The notes beneath the pieces were generated by a model. It had not been told where the DNA came from and made no database searches. It saw only the letters and a list, made by a program, of their open reading frames with translations. This document shows positions 18,663 to 28,542 of a stretch of 64,000 nt of DNA, one piece after another. The number at the start of each line of letters is the position of its first letter. Positions within the stretch are counted from its first letter, which is position 1. The position numbers were made by a program, and so were the translations under genes. This DNA is from Paralteromonas sediminis (GTDB lineage Bacteria > Pseudomonadota > Gammaproteobacteria > Enterobacterales > Alteromonadaceae), in contig NZ_RPOK01000002.1 in NCBI RefSeq assembly GCF_003820355.1, forward strand, positions 372,001-436,000, in the 5' to 3' direction.

Positions 18663-19082
18663 ATGGAATCATTGCTTGTAACTGACTACATGTCAAAGCG
18701 CCCAGTGAAACTAAAAATAAACATGCCTGTTGCTGAGGCGGTTGAGCGTTTACTCGACAGCCACCAAACGGGGGGGCCTGTTGTTGATGAAAACAACAAG
18801 GTCGTTGGGTTTTTGTCTGAGCAGGACTGTATCCGGATGATGATTGAAAGCAGCTATTACCGAGAACAAGTTTGTCGGGTGGAAGAAATCATGCATACCG
18901 AAGTGTTAACAGTAAAGCCTTACTCGTCAATACTGGAATTGGCACAGCAAATGCTTGAGCTTAAACCTAAGGTTTATCCGGTTGTAGATGATGATGGGTA
19001 TTTGTTAGGCAACATCAATCGTTCAGATATATTGCGTGCCATTGATAAACAATTAAGGTCAGGTTACAAAGAAGCAAGCTAA
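18663..19082 (+). CDS. CBS-domain protein
   Basis: A 139-residue protein made of two CBS motifs and little else. The first starts at VTDYMSKRPVKLKINMPVAE, with TGGPVVDENNKVVGFLSEQD. The second has EEIMHTEVLTVKPYSSILEL, with VYPVVDDDGYLLGNINRSDIL. A CBS pair forms a Bateman module that binds adenine nucleotides and typically regulates a partner; here no partner domain is fused. The ligand is unknown. TTTTGGAGG lies just before the ATG, a strong Shine-Dalgarno sequence. hrpA begins 22 bases downstream on the same strand, so co-transcription is possible, but a functional link is not implied. Confidence 0.85.
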   Translation: MESLLVTDYMSKRPVKLKINMPVAEAVERLLDSHQTGGPVVDENNKVVGFLSEQDCIRMMIESSYYREQVCRVEEIMHTEVLTVKPYSSILELAQQMLELKPKVYPVVDDDGYLLGNINRSDILRAIDKQLRSGYKEAS

Positions 19083-19104
19083 CAGGGCTTAAACCACTGG
19101 AAAT

Positions 19105-22100
19105 ATGCTGTCGGTTCTTCTAGGATCGGCGGCCTGTTTTACAACTGTGGTTCTTCTTTTGTTACGCACCAGTGATTCTCTTCCTGTTATATCAGACACT
19201 GAGCAACAGCGTCTGGACGATGCCGTAGCCGCCCAGAATGGTCTGCAGATTGCTGCGTTTATTGAACGCAACATCGCTTTGTGCATGTTAAAGGATCGCT
19301 TCCCTCTTTTACGACAAGTCCAAGTCGCAAAACGTCAAAAAGCTATGCCTTTCGAGAAGGCCATGTCGTGGTTTGCCCGCTTTGAGAAGTCTGTCTCTAA
19401 CCGGAAAATACGCTCTGTCAACGTGCCTGAATGCGAGTATCCTGCGCTCCCGGTAAGTGACCGAAAAGAAGATATTGTGCAAGCCATCAAGGCAAATCAG
19501 GTTGTGATTATTGCCGGTGAAACCGGTTCAGGGAAAACCACACAGTTACCAAAGATGTGTCTTGAAGCCGGGTTAGGGCAGGCGGGGATGATAGCGCACA
19601 CCCAACCTAGGCGACTTGCAGCACGAAGTGTAGCGAACAGAATTGCCGAGGAGCTCAATACGCCGTTGGGTGAAAAGGTGGGTTTTAAAATCCGCTTTTC
19701 AGACCAAGTGAGTGAAAACAGCTACATCAAGTTAATGACCGACGGCATGCTGCTTGCTGAAATGCAACAGGACAGGTTTCTAAATGGTTACGATACCATC
19801 ATTATTGATGAAGCCCATGAGCGCAGCCTCAACATTGACTTTTTGCTTGGTTATTTAAAACAGCTATTACCAAAGCGCCCCGATCTTAAAGTCATTATTA
19901 CCTCTGCAACGATAGATCCTGAGCGTTTTTCAAAGCACTTTTTCGGTGCCCCTATTATAGAGGTAAGTGGACGAACCTACCCGGTTGAAATTCGCTACAG
20001 AGACCCCGCAGGGGCAGATGTAGAACTAGAACAAGTGGACGCTATTACTGCTGCTGTTGATGAACTACAGAGCGAGGGCAAAGGCGATATCCTGGTTTTT
20101 TTAAGTGGTGAACGTGATATTCGCGACACCCAGGAAGCTCTGTTAAAAAGGCAATACAGACATACTGAAATAGTTCCTTTATTTGCAAGGCTTTCCGCGG
20201 CTGAGCAAAATCGAGTGTTTCAGCCCCATAGTGGCAGGCGAATAATCCTTGCCACCAACGTAGCTGAAACTTCGCTGACTGTGCCAGGCATCAAATATGT
20301 TATTGATACGGGAGTGGCAAGAATCTCTAGGTATAGTCCAAGAACAAAGGTGCAGCGATTGCCCATTGAAGCTATATCGCAAGCCTCTGCCAATCAACGA
20401 GCTGGTCGATGTGGTCGAGTATCTGAAGGAATATGTATTCGCCTGTACAGTGAAGACGACTATCTTGGTAGGCCCGAGTTTACTGATCCCGAGATTTTAC
20501 GTACTAATTTAGCGTCAGTCATTCTTCAAATGACCGCACTTGGATTGGGTGATATTAGTCGTTTTCCTTTCGTTGAGTCTCCTGATAATCGCAATATTAC
20601 CGATGGCTTTAGGCTTTTAGACGAGCTCCAAGCGATCACCTCAGTAAAAGGCAAACCCAAGCTGACAGAAATAGGAAGAAAGCTTTCCAGGTTACCCGTT
20701 GATCCTCGCTATGCACGCATGGTGTTGGCTGCAAATGAAGTCAATGCAGTTCGGGAAGTACTGATTATTGCGGCGGGATTGAGTATTCAGGATCCCCGAG
20801 AACGGCCACAGGATAAAAGACAGCTTGCAGACGAGAAGCACGCAGAATTTATAGACAAGCACTCTGACTTCGTAACACTGTTAAATGTTTGGCAGGCTTT
20901 CTCGGAAAACCAGCAAAAGTTGTCTAACAATCAATTGCGAAAATGGTGTAAGCAACACTTTATCCATTACCTCAGAATGCGTGAGTGGCAGGACATAGTG
21001 AGCCAAATAAAAAAATCTCTCAGCGAGGTAAATGTAGGGCTAAATACAGCCGCTGCAGACGGTGACAGCGTTCACAAGGCTATTTTAACCGGGTTGTTGT
21101 CACATATAGGAATGAAAGATAAAGACAACCAGTTTTTGGGGGCCCGTAACAGTCATTTTCACATTTTTCCCGGATCGGCATTATCGAAAAAGCCACCCAA
21201 GTGGTTGATGAGCGCGGAGCTTGTTGAAACTTCACGCCTTTTTGCGCGCCTAAACGCAAAAATAGAACCAGAGTGGATTGAACCCAGAGCAAAACATCTT
21301 ACTAAGTCATCGTACAGCGAACCACATTGGTCAAAAAAGCGTGGCGCTGTCATGGCCTATGAAAAGGTAACGCTATTTGGTGTACCTATTGTCGCAAAGC
21401 GGCTGGTAACCTATTCTTCTATTGAGCCTGCGCTATGCCGCGAGTTATTTATACGGGAAGCGCTCGTTAACCAAGATAATAAATTACGTATTAGTGTGCT
21501 CGATGAAAATGCGTCATTAATCGCTGAAGCGGAGGATGTTGAGCAAAAAACCCGGCGCAGAGACTGGTTAGTTGACGAAGATGCTCTCTATGACTTCTAC
21601 GCCGAGCGAATACCCGATCATGTATTGTCTGAGCCCAGTTTCAAAAAGTGGTGGGGCAAAGTTAGTGACAAATCAGTGCTGCAGTTTACCCACGAAGATG
21701 TGTTCAAGCAGCGTCCAAGTCAGCAGGTGGCTAACGCGTTTCCTGAAACGTGGCAGCAGGGTAGGCTTAGCCTAAGGTTGCGGTACCAGTTTGAACCAAA
21801 CGCTACAGATGATGGTGTCACCTGCCAAATACCCCTTCCTTTGCTCAATCAGGTTTCACCGCAGGGGTTTGACTGGTTGATTCCTGGATTACAGCAGGAA
21901 AAGGTGATTGCGCTTATAAAAAGTTTACCTAAAAAGTTACGTAGAAACTTTGTCCCAGCGCCTAATTATGCTGATGCTGCCTTAAGCGATATTGAACAGT
22001 TTGATAAAAATGGCGCACCCACAACACTTCTCGATGCGCTTTCAACAAAGCTATTTCGCATGACAGGTGTAAAAGTTGAAAAGGAAGACTGGCAAGTTGA

Positions 22101-23118
22101 GCTGTTGCCCTCGCATTTACATATGCACTTTGAGGTTGTTGATGAAGATGGAAAGGCGCTAGCCTTCGACAATGATCTGGTTGAACTGCAACGAAAAATG
22201 CAAGGTCATGTGAAAGAGACCTTTGAGCAAGCTGTTACCCCAGAACTAGAACGAAAGGGGTTGGTCTCATGGGATTTCGAACAGTTGCCAACCCGCTTTA
22301 CTCAGCAGCATGGAGGGTTTGAGGTTCAAGCCTTTCCAGCCCTGGTCAGCAAAGGCAATCAGGTTGATATCGAGTTGCTCACCACTGAAGAAAAAGCAGA
22401 AAAGGCGCACCAACAAGGGGTCGCAACCTTGCTTAAACTCGCCATGCCATCGCCTCTTCGTTATTTGCAGGAAAAGCTGCCTAATAAGGCTAAGTTAGGG
22501 CTGTATTTTAATCCTTTTGGCGAGGTTAAAGCCCTTATTGATGACTGCATTATGGCAGGGATTATCCACTTGATGCATGAATTTGCGGCGCAATACGATG
22601 CAAGCCTAAGAGATCAGCGTCAATTCGTTGAGTGTGAAAAGTTTGTGCGTGGTCGGATTAATGAACAGGTGTTGGACATAGCAAAAACGGTTGAAAAAGG
22701 ACTGACACTGGCGCACACAATACAGAAGCAATTAAAGGGTAAAGTACCTTTGCAACTTATTCAGGCAATGGGTCACATTAAAACCCACATGGATAGTCTG
22801 GTGTATCCCGGTTTTGTAAGTGAGATGGGAACACATAAGTTGCAAGACTGGCTAAGGTATGTAAAAGCGCTAGAGAAGCGAGTTGAAAAGGCAAAAGTTG
22901 ATCCGCAAAGGGATAAATTGAATCAAATGTCGATAGATAAGGTTGAAGCTGCTTATTCAAAGACCCTTCAAACTTATCATCAATCGGTAGCGCCTGCGTC
23001 ATTATATGATACTCAGTGGATGATTGAAGAGTTAAGGGTGTCTTTGTTTGCTCAGCAACTGGGAACAGCTTATCCAATATCTGCCAAGCGGATTTTAAGT
23101 CATTTGACACAGTTTTAG
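19105..23118 (+). CDS. hrpA: ATP-dependent RNA helicase HrpA (DEAH-box)
   Basis: A 1337-residue DEAH-box helicase, near the 1300 residues usual for HrpA, which acts on RNA and stalled ribosomes. Motifs in order are IIAGETGSGKTTQLPKM (I), AHTQPRRLAARSVANRIAEE (Ia), IIIDEAHERSLNIDFLLGYL (II), ITSATIDPERFSKHFF (III), then ILATNVAETSLTVPGIKYVI and QRAGRCGRVSEGICIRLY (V-VI). The HA2/OB-fold region and the long HrpA-specific C-terminus (DUF3418) follow. The first 25 residues (MLSVLLGSAACFTTVVLLLL) are hydrophobic, unlike known HrpA N-termini. The genuine start could be an internal GTG or TTG, but none has a clear ribosome binding site. It is preceded by the CBS gene. Confidence 0.93.
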   Translation: MLSVLLGSAACFTTVVLLLLRTSDSLPVISDTEQQRLDDAVAAQNGLQIAAFIERNIALCMLKDRFPLLRQVQVAKRQKAMPFEKAMSWFARFEKSVSNRKIRSVNVPECEYPALPVSDRKEDIVQAIKANQVVIIAGETGSGKTTQLPKMCLEAGLGQAGMIAHTQPRRLAARSVANRIAEELNTPLGEKVGFKIRFSDQVSENSYIKLMTDGMLLAEMQQDRFLNGYDTIIIDEAHERSLNIDFLLGYLKQLLPKRPDLKVIITSATIDPERFSKHFFGAPIIEVSGRTYPVEIRYRDPAGADVELEQVDAITAAVDELQSEGKGDILVFLSGERDIRDTQEALLKRQYRHTEIVPLFARLSAAEQNRVFQPHSGRRIILATNVAETSLTVPGIKYVIDTGVARISRYSPRTKVQRLPIEAISQASANQRAGRCGRVSEGICIRLYSEDDYLGRPEFTDPEILRTNLASVILQMTALGLGDISRFPFVESPDNRNITDGFRLLDELQAITSVKGKPKLTEIGRKLSRLPVDPRYARMVLAANEVNAVREVLIIAAGLSIQDPRERPQDKRQLADEKHAEFIDKHSDFVTLLNVWQAFSENQQKLSNNQLRKWCKQHFIHYLRMREWQDIVSQIKKSLSEVNVGLNTAAADGDSVHKAILTGLLSHIGMKDKDNQFLGARNSHFHIFPGSALSKKPPKWLMSAELVETSRLFARLNAKIEPEWIEPRAKHLTKSSYSEPHWSKKRGAVMAYEKVTLFGVPIVAKRLVTYSSIEPALCRELFIREALVNQDNKLRISVLDENASLIAEAEDVEQKTRRRDWLVDEDALYDFYAERIPDHVLSEPSFKKWWGKVSDKSVLQFTHEDVFKQRPSQQVANAFPETWQQGRLSLRLRYQFEPNATDDGVTCQIPLPLLNQVSPQGFDWLIPGLQQEKVIALIKSLPKKLRRNFVPAPNYADAALSDIEQFDKNGAPTTLLDALSTKLFRMTGVKVEKEDWQVELLPSHLHMHFEVVDEDGKALAFDNDLVELQRKMQGHVKETFEQAVTPELERKGLVSWDFEQLPTRFTQQHGGFEVQAFPALVSKGNQVDIELLTTEEKAEKAHQQGVATLLKLAMPSPLRYLQEKLPNKAKLGLYFNPFGEVKALIDDCIMAGIIHLMHEFAAQYDASLRDQRQFVECEKFVRGRINEQVLDIAKTVEKGLTLAHTIQKQLKGKVPLQLIQAMGHIKTHMDSLVYPGFVSEMGTHKLQDWLRYVKALEKRVEKAKVDPQRDKLNQMSIDKVEAAYSKTLQTYHQSVAPASLYDTQWMIEELRVSLFAQQLGTAYPISAKRILSHLTQF

Positions 23119-23225
23119 CGGTGGTGAGGTGATGCTTTTCTGCAAAGGTTAGTTGACAAGGTGAGTCTTGCACCCTATAACGAATGTGAATCTGTATTTT
23201 TACCTTTTTTAGGGAGTTGTATTGG

Positions 23226-23528
23226 ATGTTGGGCTACGACGATAAACGCAATTTTTTCCGTATGATGGTGAACTCTCCATGTATCATTCAAATTGATGAC
23301 GCTGAGTCCAGTCGGACTGTACAGGCGGTTTGCCGTGATATTAGTGCAACAGGCATGTCCCTAGAAATTGACGAGGCGTCAATTGAGATGGGTACTGAGC
23401 TAACAGTTCAGATTGAGTCAACGAGCTCACAAATTCCGTCGCTGTCGGCCTCGGCAAAAGTTGTAAGATGTGACCCCGCGTCAGAAAACAGCTGCATCGT
23501 GGGGGTTGAAATCACGCAAATGCGCTGA
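23226..23528 (+). CDS. Single-domain PilZ protein
   Basis: A 100-residue protein that is nearly all PilZ domain. The c-di-GMP binding motifs are present: RNFFR (RxxxR) near residue 8, and DISATGMSLEI (D-x-S-x-x-G) near residue 37. The N-terminal Arg pair is followed by MMVNSPCIIQID. A c-di-GMP effector role is therefore likely; partner and output are unknown. The ATG at 23226 is preferred because GGGAG lies about 9 bases upstream; an earlier TTG at 23217 would add three residues. It is convergent with rlmI, with 12 bases between the ends. Confidence 0.85.
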   Translation: MLGYDDKRNFFRMMVNSPCIIQIDDAESSRTVQAVCRDISATGMSLEIDEASIEMGTELTVQIESTSSQIPSLSASAKVVRCDPASENSCIVGVEITQMR

Positions 23529-23540
23529 AGCGCGCTTTTG

Positions 23541-24728
23541 CTATCGATTGCTTACCTGGCACACAAAGCCTCTGAGATACTCTCCTTGTGGGTAAGTAGC
23601 CAATACAGAATGGTCCGTGGCTTGGCCAAGCCGTTGGATAAATCTGACATCTTTGCCGGCATCAAGGGCTGCGTCTGCAATAATTTTTTGAAACAAGTCA
23701 GTTGGCATTAGGCCAGAACAGGTAAAGGTTAGCAACAACCCTCCCTCTCTAACCACGTGCATCGCGTACATATTAATGTCTTTGTAACCCCGAGCGGCTC
23801 GGTTTAGCGTGGACTTGCTATCCACGAATTTTGGTGGATCGAGAATGACCATATCAAATTGCTCGCCATTGGCATGATAGTCCCTCAATGCGTTAAATAC
23901 GTCGGCTTTTTGCTGCGTAAACTGAGTATCTTTAAAATAATTCCTTAACAGGTTTTCCTTGCCTCGGGCGAGGGCATCTTCTGAAACATCAATGTTGGTT
24001 ACATGGGTTGCGCCGCCTGCCAGAGCTGCACAGGCAAAGGTGCAGGTATAGCTAAAACAATTGAGCACGTCTTTATTACTAGCCAGACGCTTTGCGACTT
24101 CTCTGCTGTCGCGTTGGTCCAAATAGAAGCCGGTTTTATGGCCCTTTTTAACGTCAACGGTCAAGCTAAGGCCGTGTTCTTGGATTATTACCTCATTAGG
24201 AACATCTCCTTTGACCACGCCTGTTTTTTGCTCAAGTCCTTCTTTTTCTCTGACATTGACATCACTGCGCTCATAAATAGCTGCCTCCGGAAATACCCTT
24301 TCAATGGCAGAAATTATCTTTTCCCTTTGTTTCTCTGCACCAGCGCTCAGTAGTTGCATCACTACAACATGGTCAAAAACATCAATGGTGACGCCTGGCA
24401 ATTCATCTGATTCACCGGCTATCAGGCGATAGGCGTTCGAAGGAATACCAAGCAATGCTTTTCTTGCTTGGGCTTTTTGTAATCGGTTTATAAAAAACAC
24501 ATGATCAACAGATTCACCCTGATTAAACGTCCATACCCGCGCCCGAATTTGCGATTCAGGTGAGTAGGCCGCGCGCGCAAGCCACTTGCCGCGGGATGAC
24601 ATTACATCCACTGTGTCGCCTACATTGGCTCTGCCAGAAATTGACTTTACAGCCTTAGAAAAAATCCATGGATGACGCATGGTTAGGGATTTTTCTCGTC
24701 CTTCGTTGAGTATAATTTTGGCAGCCAT
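23541..24728 (-). CDS. rlmI: 23S rRNA (cytosine-C5)-methyltransferase, RlmI type
   Basis: A 395-residue class I SAM-dependent methyltransferase with an N-terminal PUA domain. The N-terminus reads IILNEGREKSLTMRHPWIFSKAV, the PUA-like start of the RlmI family, and the Rossmann part has LNCFSYTCTFACAALAGGA and VILDPPKFVDSKSTL. E. coli RlmI methylates C1962 of 23S rRNA, and the same target is likely here. I used the ATG at 24728 because family members begin right before the GREKSL motif; the ATG at 24785 would add 19 residues. Its 5' side is divergent from the quinone oxidoreductase gene. Confidence 0.85.
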   Translation of the reverse strand: MAAKIILNEGREKSLTMRHPWIFSKAVKSISGRANVGDTVDVMSSRGKWLARAAYSPESQIRARVWTFNQGESVDHVFFINRLQKAQARKALLGIPSNAYRLIAGESDELPGVTIDVFDHVVVMQLLSAGAEKQREKIISAIERVFPEAAIYERSDVNVREKEGLEQKTGVVKGDVPNEVIIQEHGLSLTVDVKKGHKTGFYLDQRDSREVAKRLASNKDVLNCFSYTCTFACAALAGGATHVTNIDVSEDALARGKENLLRNYFKDTQFTQQKADVFNALRDYHANGEQFDMVILDPPKFVDSKSTLNRAARGYKDINMYAMHVVREGGLLLTFTCSGLMPTDLFQKIIADAALDAGKDVRFIQRLGQATDHSVLATYPQGEYLRGFVCQVSNR

Positions 24729-24823
24729 TATGCGCTCAGCAGGTAATCGTAAAAATGGGGCGCAAGTATAGCGTTTAGTGGGCATTTATGCGACATTCAA
24801 ACAGTGTTAATAAGGAGTCTTGT

Positions 24824-25789
24824 GTGCACTACATCGATAATAATTTAAAGGTAGTTAAAACTCATCCACCAACACATGCCGCCCATCAGGTACTGATTGC
24901 TGTGGAGGCGTTTGGTGTAAATCGGGCAGATATTCTGCAGCGGCAGGGTAAGTATCCACCGCCACAAGGGGAAAGTGAAATACTGGGCCTAGAAGTGGCC
25001 GGTGAGGTTATCGGTTGTGGTCCTTCAGTCACACGTTGGAAGCTTGGTGACCGTGTGTGTGGTTTGGTCGCAGGGGGCGGTTATGCTCAAAAAGTGGTTG
25101 TGAATGAACAGCATCTGATGGCATTGCCTGACAGCCTCACTATGTCTGCAGCAGCAGGTCTTTCAGAGGTCTTTTTAACCGCTTATCAAGCCTTGTTCAC
25201 TATTGCTAATATTCAGGCTGGAGAGCGTGTGTTAATTCACGCTGGAGCAAGCGGCGTTGGGCTAGCAGCTATACAATTGGCAAAGCTACATCAGTGTGAT
25301 GTGGCTGTGACTGTGTCAAGCGAGAAAAAAGGAGCAGTATGTAAAGCCTACGGAGCGAACCTTATTGTCAATTACCAGCAACAGGATTTCGTCAATGAAA
25401 TTAAAAGTAAGTGGCAGCATGGCGTTGATGTTGTTGTTGATGTAGTAGGCGGTGACTACATTCCCCGCAACATGAATGTACTTAATATGGATGGAAGAAT
25501 AGTGTGCCTTTCCATGTTGGGAGGCAGAATGGTTGAACAATTTGACCTGGCGCGTTTACTAGCAAAACGTATTACCCTTTTTGGTTCAACGCTTAGGAAT
25601 CGCTCACAGCAGTACAAGGCAAAGCTTACGCGTGAGTTTGAAGCTTTGTACATGAAAAAGTTTGCCTCTGGTGAGTTAAAAGTGCCCCTCGATGCCGTGT
25701 TTAAAGCTGAGCAAGTCGCCGACGCGCACGCAAAACTAGAAGCCAATGATTCGGTGGGTAAGTTAGTGTGCTATTGGGACGACAAATAG
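24824..25789 (+). CDS. NAD(P)H:quinone oxidoreductase (zinc-free MDR family)
   Basis: A 321-residue medium-chain reductase of the PIG3/QorA-like group. It has [18 protein letters not shown] near the N-terminus, [11 protein letters not shown], and the NADPH-binding loop [20 protein letters not shown] near residue 140. It lacks the structural and catalytic zinc Cys/His set of alcohol dehydrogenases. It likely reduces quinones or activated alkenes with NADPH; the true substrate is unknown. The start is GTG at 24824, with AAGGAG (24812-24817) six bases upstream; the ATG at 24788 lacks such a site and lies before the Shine-Dalgarno sequence. The 3' end overlaps convergent rnhA by 19 bases. Confidence 0.82.
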   Translation: MHYIDNNLKVVKTHPPTHAAHQVLIAVEAFGVNRADILQRQGKYPPPQGESEILGLEVAGEVIGCGPSVTRWKLGDRVCGLVAGGGYAQKVVVNEQHLMALPDSLTMSAAAGLSEVFLTAYQALFTIANIQAGERVLIHAGASGVGLAAIQLAKLHQCDVAVTVSSEKKGAVCKAYGANLIVNYQQQDFVNEIKSKWQHGVDVVVDVVGGDYIPRNMNVLNMDGRIVCLSMLGGRMVEQFDLARLLAKRITLFGSTLRNRSQQYKAKLTREFEALYMKKFASGELKVPLDAVFKAEQVADAHAKLEANDSVGKLVCYWDDK

Positions 25790-26244
25790 CCCTTATCATC
25801 AGGGAGGTTTTCTCCCTGAGCTGCTGTGCGCGCGAGTTGATCACAGGCCTCGTTCTCTGGATGACCACTGTGGCCTTTTACCCATTGCCAATTAACCACG
25901 TGTCTGCTAACTGCTTTATCTAAGCGCTGCCACAAATCTGCGTTCTTGACAGCTTTTTTATCTTTGGTCCGCCAGCCATTTTTTTTCCAGTTATGGATCC
26001 ATTGATTGATGCCATTTTTGACATACTGGCTGTCTGTAGTAATTGTCACTTCACAGGGTTCTGACAGCGCTTCCAATGCCAAAGCGGGCGCTAGGAGTTC
26101 CATCCGATTATTAGTGGTTAGCGAAAAACCGCCAGACATAGCCTTGCGATGCTGACCGAATATCAAAATGGCGCCATAGCCACCTGGGCCAGGATTACCC
26201 AGACATGAACCGTCGGTAAAAATGTTTACGTGTTTTTTTTGCAT
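25771..26244 (-). CDS. rnhA: Ribonuclease HI
   Basis: A 157-residue RNase HI (E. coli 155) that degrades RNA in RNA-DNA hybrids. All four catalytic acids are visible: Asp in [16 protein letters not shown], Glu in [15 protein letters not shown], Asp in [14 protein letters not shown], and Asp in [17 protein letters not shown]. The basic protrusion [17 protein letters not shown] is present. The gene is divergent from dnaQ with about 49 bases between, an arrangement conserved in gammaproteobacteria, where the two share a promoter region. Its 3' end overlaps the quinone oxidoreductase gene, which probably limits space for a terminator. Confidence 0.96.
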   Translation of the reverse strand: MQKKHVNIFTDGSCLGNPGPGGYGAILIFGQHRKAMSGGFSLTTNNRMELLAPALALEALSEPCEVTITTDSQYVKNGINQWIHNWKKNGWRTKDKKAVKNADLWQRLDKAVSRHVVNWQWVKGHSGHPENEACDQLARTAAQGENLPDDKGYLSSQ

Positions 26245-26293
26245 AGGCGTGTGAGTATACTTATACCAAAGCGGTAAAGAAAGAGACGAATCT

Positions 26294-27016
26294 GTGCGTC
26301 AAATTGTATTAGATACTGAAACAACGGGTATCAACCCCAAGGAAGGCCATCGAATCATCGAGATAGGTTGTGTAGAGCTGGTCAATCGTCGATTAACGGG
26401 AAATCATTTTCACGTATATATAAATCCTCAACGAGAGGTAGAGCAGGAAGCCATTGAGGTACACGGCATTACCAATGAATTCTTAAGAGATAAACCTGTT
26501 TTTGAGCATGTTGTTGCCGAATTTGTGTCATTTATCCGCGGTGCCGAGCTGGTTATTCATAATGCACCCTTCGATGTAGGCTTTATGGACCACGAGTTCT
26601 CAATGTCTATCGCAGGCAAAGACACAGTAACTGCAGATATATGCAGTGTGCTGGACACCTTGGTGTTGGCGAGAAAAATGCACCCAGGCCAAAAGAATAA
26701 TTTGGATGCGTTGTGTAAACGATACGGTATCGACAATGGACATCGTGAACTGCATGGCGCTTTGTTAGACGCTGAGATCCTAGCAGATGTTTACCTAGCC
26801 ATGACTGGCGGTCAGACTAAACTGAATCTGTCATCTTCAAGTGCATCTCAACAACAGGGCGACGGCACAGAAATTGTCAGGCTTTCACCACGCGATAAAC
26901 CGCTAAAGATCATCCGCGCCAGCGCCGATGAACTACAAGAGCATGAAAAAAGGCTTGATATCGTAGAAAAAGCGGGCGGTAAATGCTTGTGGCGAGGAAA
27001 TTTAGGTGAAGGCTAA
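26294..27016 (+). CDS. dnaQ: DNA polymerase III epsilon subunit (3'-5' proofreading exonuclease)
   Basis: A 240-residue DEDDh exonuclease that proofreads for DNA polymerase III. The three exonuclease motifs are clear: [21 protein letters not shown] (first acidic pair), [15 protein letters not shown], and [20 protein letters not shown] with the catalytic His and Asp. GGQTKLNL, just after the exonuclease domain, resembles the epsilon clamp-binding motif QTSMAF. The C-terminal 40 residues would bind the polymerase alpha subunit. The start is GTG at 26294, and the gene is divergent from rnhA. The next gene begins 3 bases after the stop, so it is probably co-transcribed. Confidence 0.95.
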   Translation: MRQIVLDTETTGINPKEGHRIIEIGCVELVNRRLTGNHFHVYINPQREVEQEAIEVHGITNEFLRDKPVFEHVVAEFVSFIRGAELVIHNAPFDVGFMDHEFSMSIAGKDTVTADICSVLDTLVLARKMHPGQKNNLDALCKRYGIDNGHRELHGALLDAEILADVYLAMTGGQTKLNLSSSSASQQQGDGTEIVRLSPRDKPLKIIRASADELQEHEKRLDIVEKAGGKCLWRGNLGEG

Positions 27017-27019
27017 CGT

Positions 27020-28387
27020 GTGAACATATTCAAACTGGGTGCAACTCTCATTTATTTTGTTGTGGGAATGTCACTGGCGCAAAGTGAGCCAGATATTGAA
27101 ACAACAACTGAACCCTCGCCCTTAGAGCAGTTGGGTAGTGAGTATCACAACAGTATTAAGCTGTTGAGTAACCGGTTTCGCATAGATTATGAAGTGGAAG
27201 AAGTCACTATGGTGTTCTTCCGTAAGTACGGCTCAGCCCCGGTCGTATTAGTAAGGCCTGACGGGTCGAAAATCTTCCAGATCAATGCTGATGGTGAGAG
27301 TGTGGCGTGGTTTGACTCCGAAACGTACGACATGATCAGTATCAAAAATCCAGTTCCTGGACCTTGGCAGGCTGTCGGGCAAATTTTACCAAACAGCCGA
27401 GTGATGGTGTTGTCAGACATTCAGTTACAGGCCGATCCGCTACCTCCCATTATTTTTTCAGGTGAAATACTCAAACAAACTGCCAGACTCACGAATGGTG
27501 GTAAGTTGATTGATTATGGCCCTTTTCGGGATGTGGTAAGTCTCAATATAGAACTCTCCAGTACCAATAACCCCAACTACGATAATTTTGGTGCTGCTGC
27601 ACAAGAAGTGGCGCGGTTCGAAGACAATGGCAGAGGAATGGACGAACGTCCGTTGGACGGGGTATTTACCGGTCAATTTAATCTGGCGATTGCTGCAGGT
27701 GAATGGAAGCCGGTATTCCGAGTAACAACACCTATGTTTACCCGAGAACAAATTGACCCGCCAATTCAGCTTTATCCAACGCCCATTTACACTGATGTTG
27801 AACTAAATGGGGGGGGGAATAATTACCACAAATTGGTAATCGATGTGAATCGAGAACTTGTCGATATAAACAGCTTGTTGATTGACGGAAAGGTCCGTTT
27901 TCCAAATGGTGATATACAAAACTTCTCATTAACTGAAGCCAATGCTGAGCCTCGTGAGCACATGATTATCGCATTTGAAGACGGAATTTTTCGAATTAAG
28001 CTTACGGCCTATGGGAAGACAGTAAACGGGCGTGATTTTATTTTAGATGTGCCCGAATTTACGTTTTTAGCGAAAAGTGAAGAGCCAGAACCCGAGGTTG
28101 TTAACCCTGAAAATACCGATGATTCAAACACTGTCACTGCTACCGGTGATGAAACAAGCGAACTGGTGCCTACACAGTCCATTGATGAAGCAATAGAGCC
28201 AACACAAAACGAGCCAGAAGAGCAGGAGTCTGTAGTAACACTGGTTTTATTAGTCAACGGTATTATTTTATGTTTTGGTATCGTCGTCATTGTGGCATTG
28301 ATGTGGCGAAAGCATGGCGCTCCAGCCGCTTTAAAAAATATACGTTTTAAGTTACCGCGCAAAGAAAAAGACCCTGTATCAGAGTAG
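27020..28387 (+). CDS. Envelope protein of unknown function (TIGR03503-like)
   Basis: A 455-residue protein with a signal peptide (KLGATLIYFVVGMSLAQS), a large extracytoplasmic part and one C-terminal transmembrane helix (VVTLVLLVNGIILCFGIVVI) followed by a basic tail. The middle part is beta-rich, with Ig-like or von Willebrand-interacting features such as DGVFTGQFNLAIAAGEWKPVF and RFPNGDIQNFSL. It resembles the TIGR03503 family seen in Alteromonadales and Vibrionales, as I recall, but no function is established. The segment before the helix is rich in Glu, Pro and Thr. It begins at a GTG with GAAGG upstream, 3 bases after dnaQ. A role in cell-envelope homeostasis is only a guess. Confidence 0.6.
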   Translation: MNIFKLGATLIYFVVGMSLAQSEPDIETTTEPSPLEQLGSEYHNSIKLLSNRFRIDYEVEEVTMVFFRKYGSAPVVLVRPDGSKIFQINADGESVAWFDSETYDMISIKNPVPGPWQAVGQILPNSRVMVLSDIQLQADPLPPIIFSGEILKQTARLTNGGKLIDYGPFRDVVSLNIELSSTNNPNYDNFGAAAQEVARFEDNGRGMDERPLDGVFTGQFNLAIAAGEWKPVFRVTTPMFTREQIDPPIQLYPTPIYTDVELNGGGNNYHKLVIDVNRELVDINSLLIDGKVRFPNGDIQNFSLTEANAEPREHMIIAFEDGIFRIKLTAYGKTVNGRDFILDVPEFTFLAKSEEPEPEVVNPENTDDSNTVTATGDETSELVPTQSIDEAIEPTQNEPEEQESVVTLVLLVNGIILCFGIVVIVALMWRKHGAPAALKNIRFKLPRKEKDPVSE

Positions 28388-28445
28388 GGTGCGTTTAAAT
28401 AATGAGCGAACAGTCTGCTTGTCACAGTTTTGTCAAAAAAAACCG

Positions 28446-28474
28446 TTGACTGAATGAAAGCGAAACCGTATCAT
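28446..28474 (+). promoter_or_regulatory. Promoter of the tRNA-Asp cluster
   Basis: TTGACT at 28446-28451 and TATCAT at 28469-28474 are spaced 17 bases apart, close to sigma70 consensus. CTGCGCCGC follows the -10, a GC-rich discriminator of the kind that makes stable-RNA promoters sensitive to ppGpp. It sits about 70 bases before the first tRNA-Asp gene. Confidence 0.8.
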
Positions 28475-28542
28475 CTGCGCCGCAGTTTGGGGGAGGGAAA
28501 CAAAGTCTTCTTCATAAGTGCATGAATTGTAAGCGATTTTTT

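Noticed and set aside
23119-23225. A gene between hrpA and the PilZ gene
   Set aside because: The gap is about 107 bases with no start codon followed by a family-like frame; it serves as leader of the PilZ gene.
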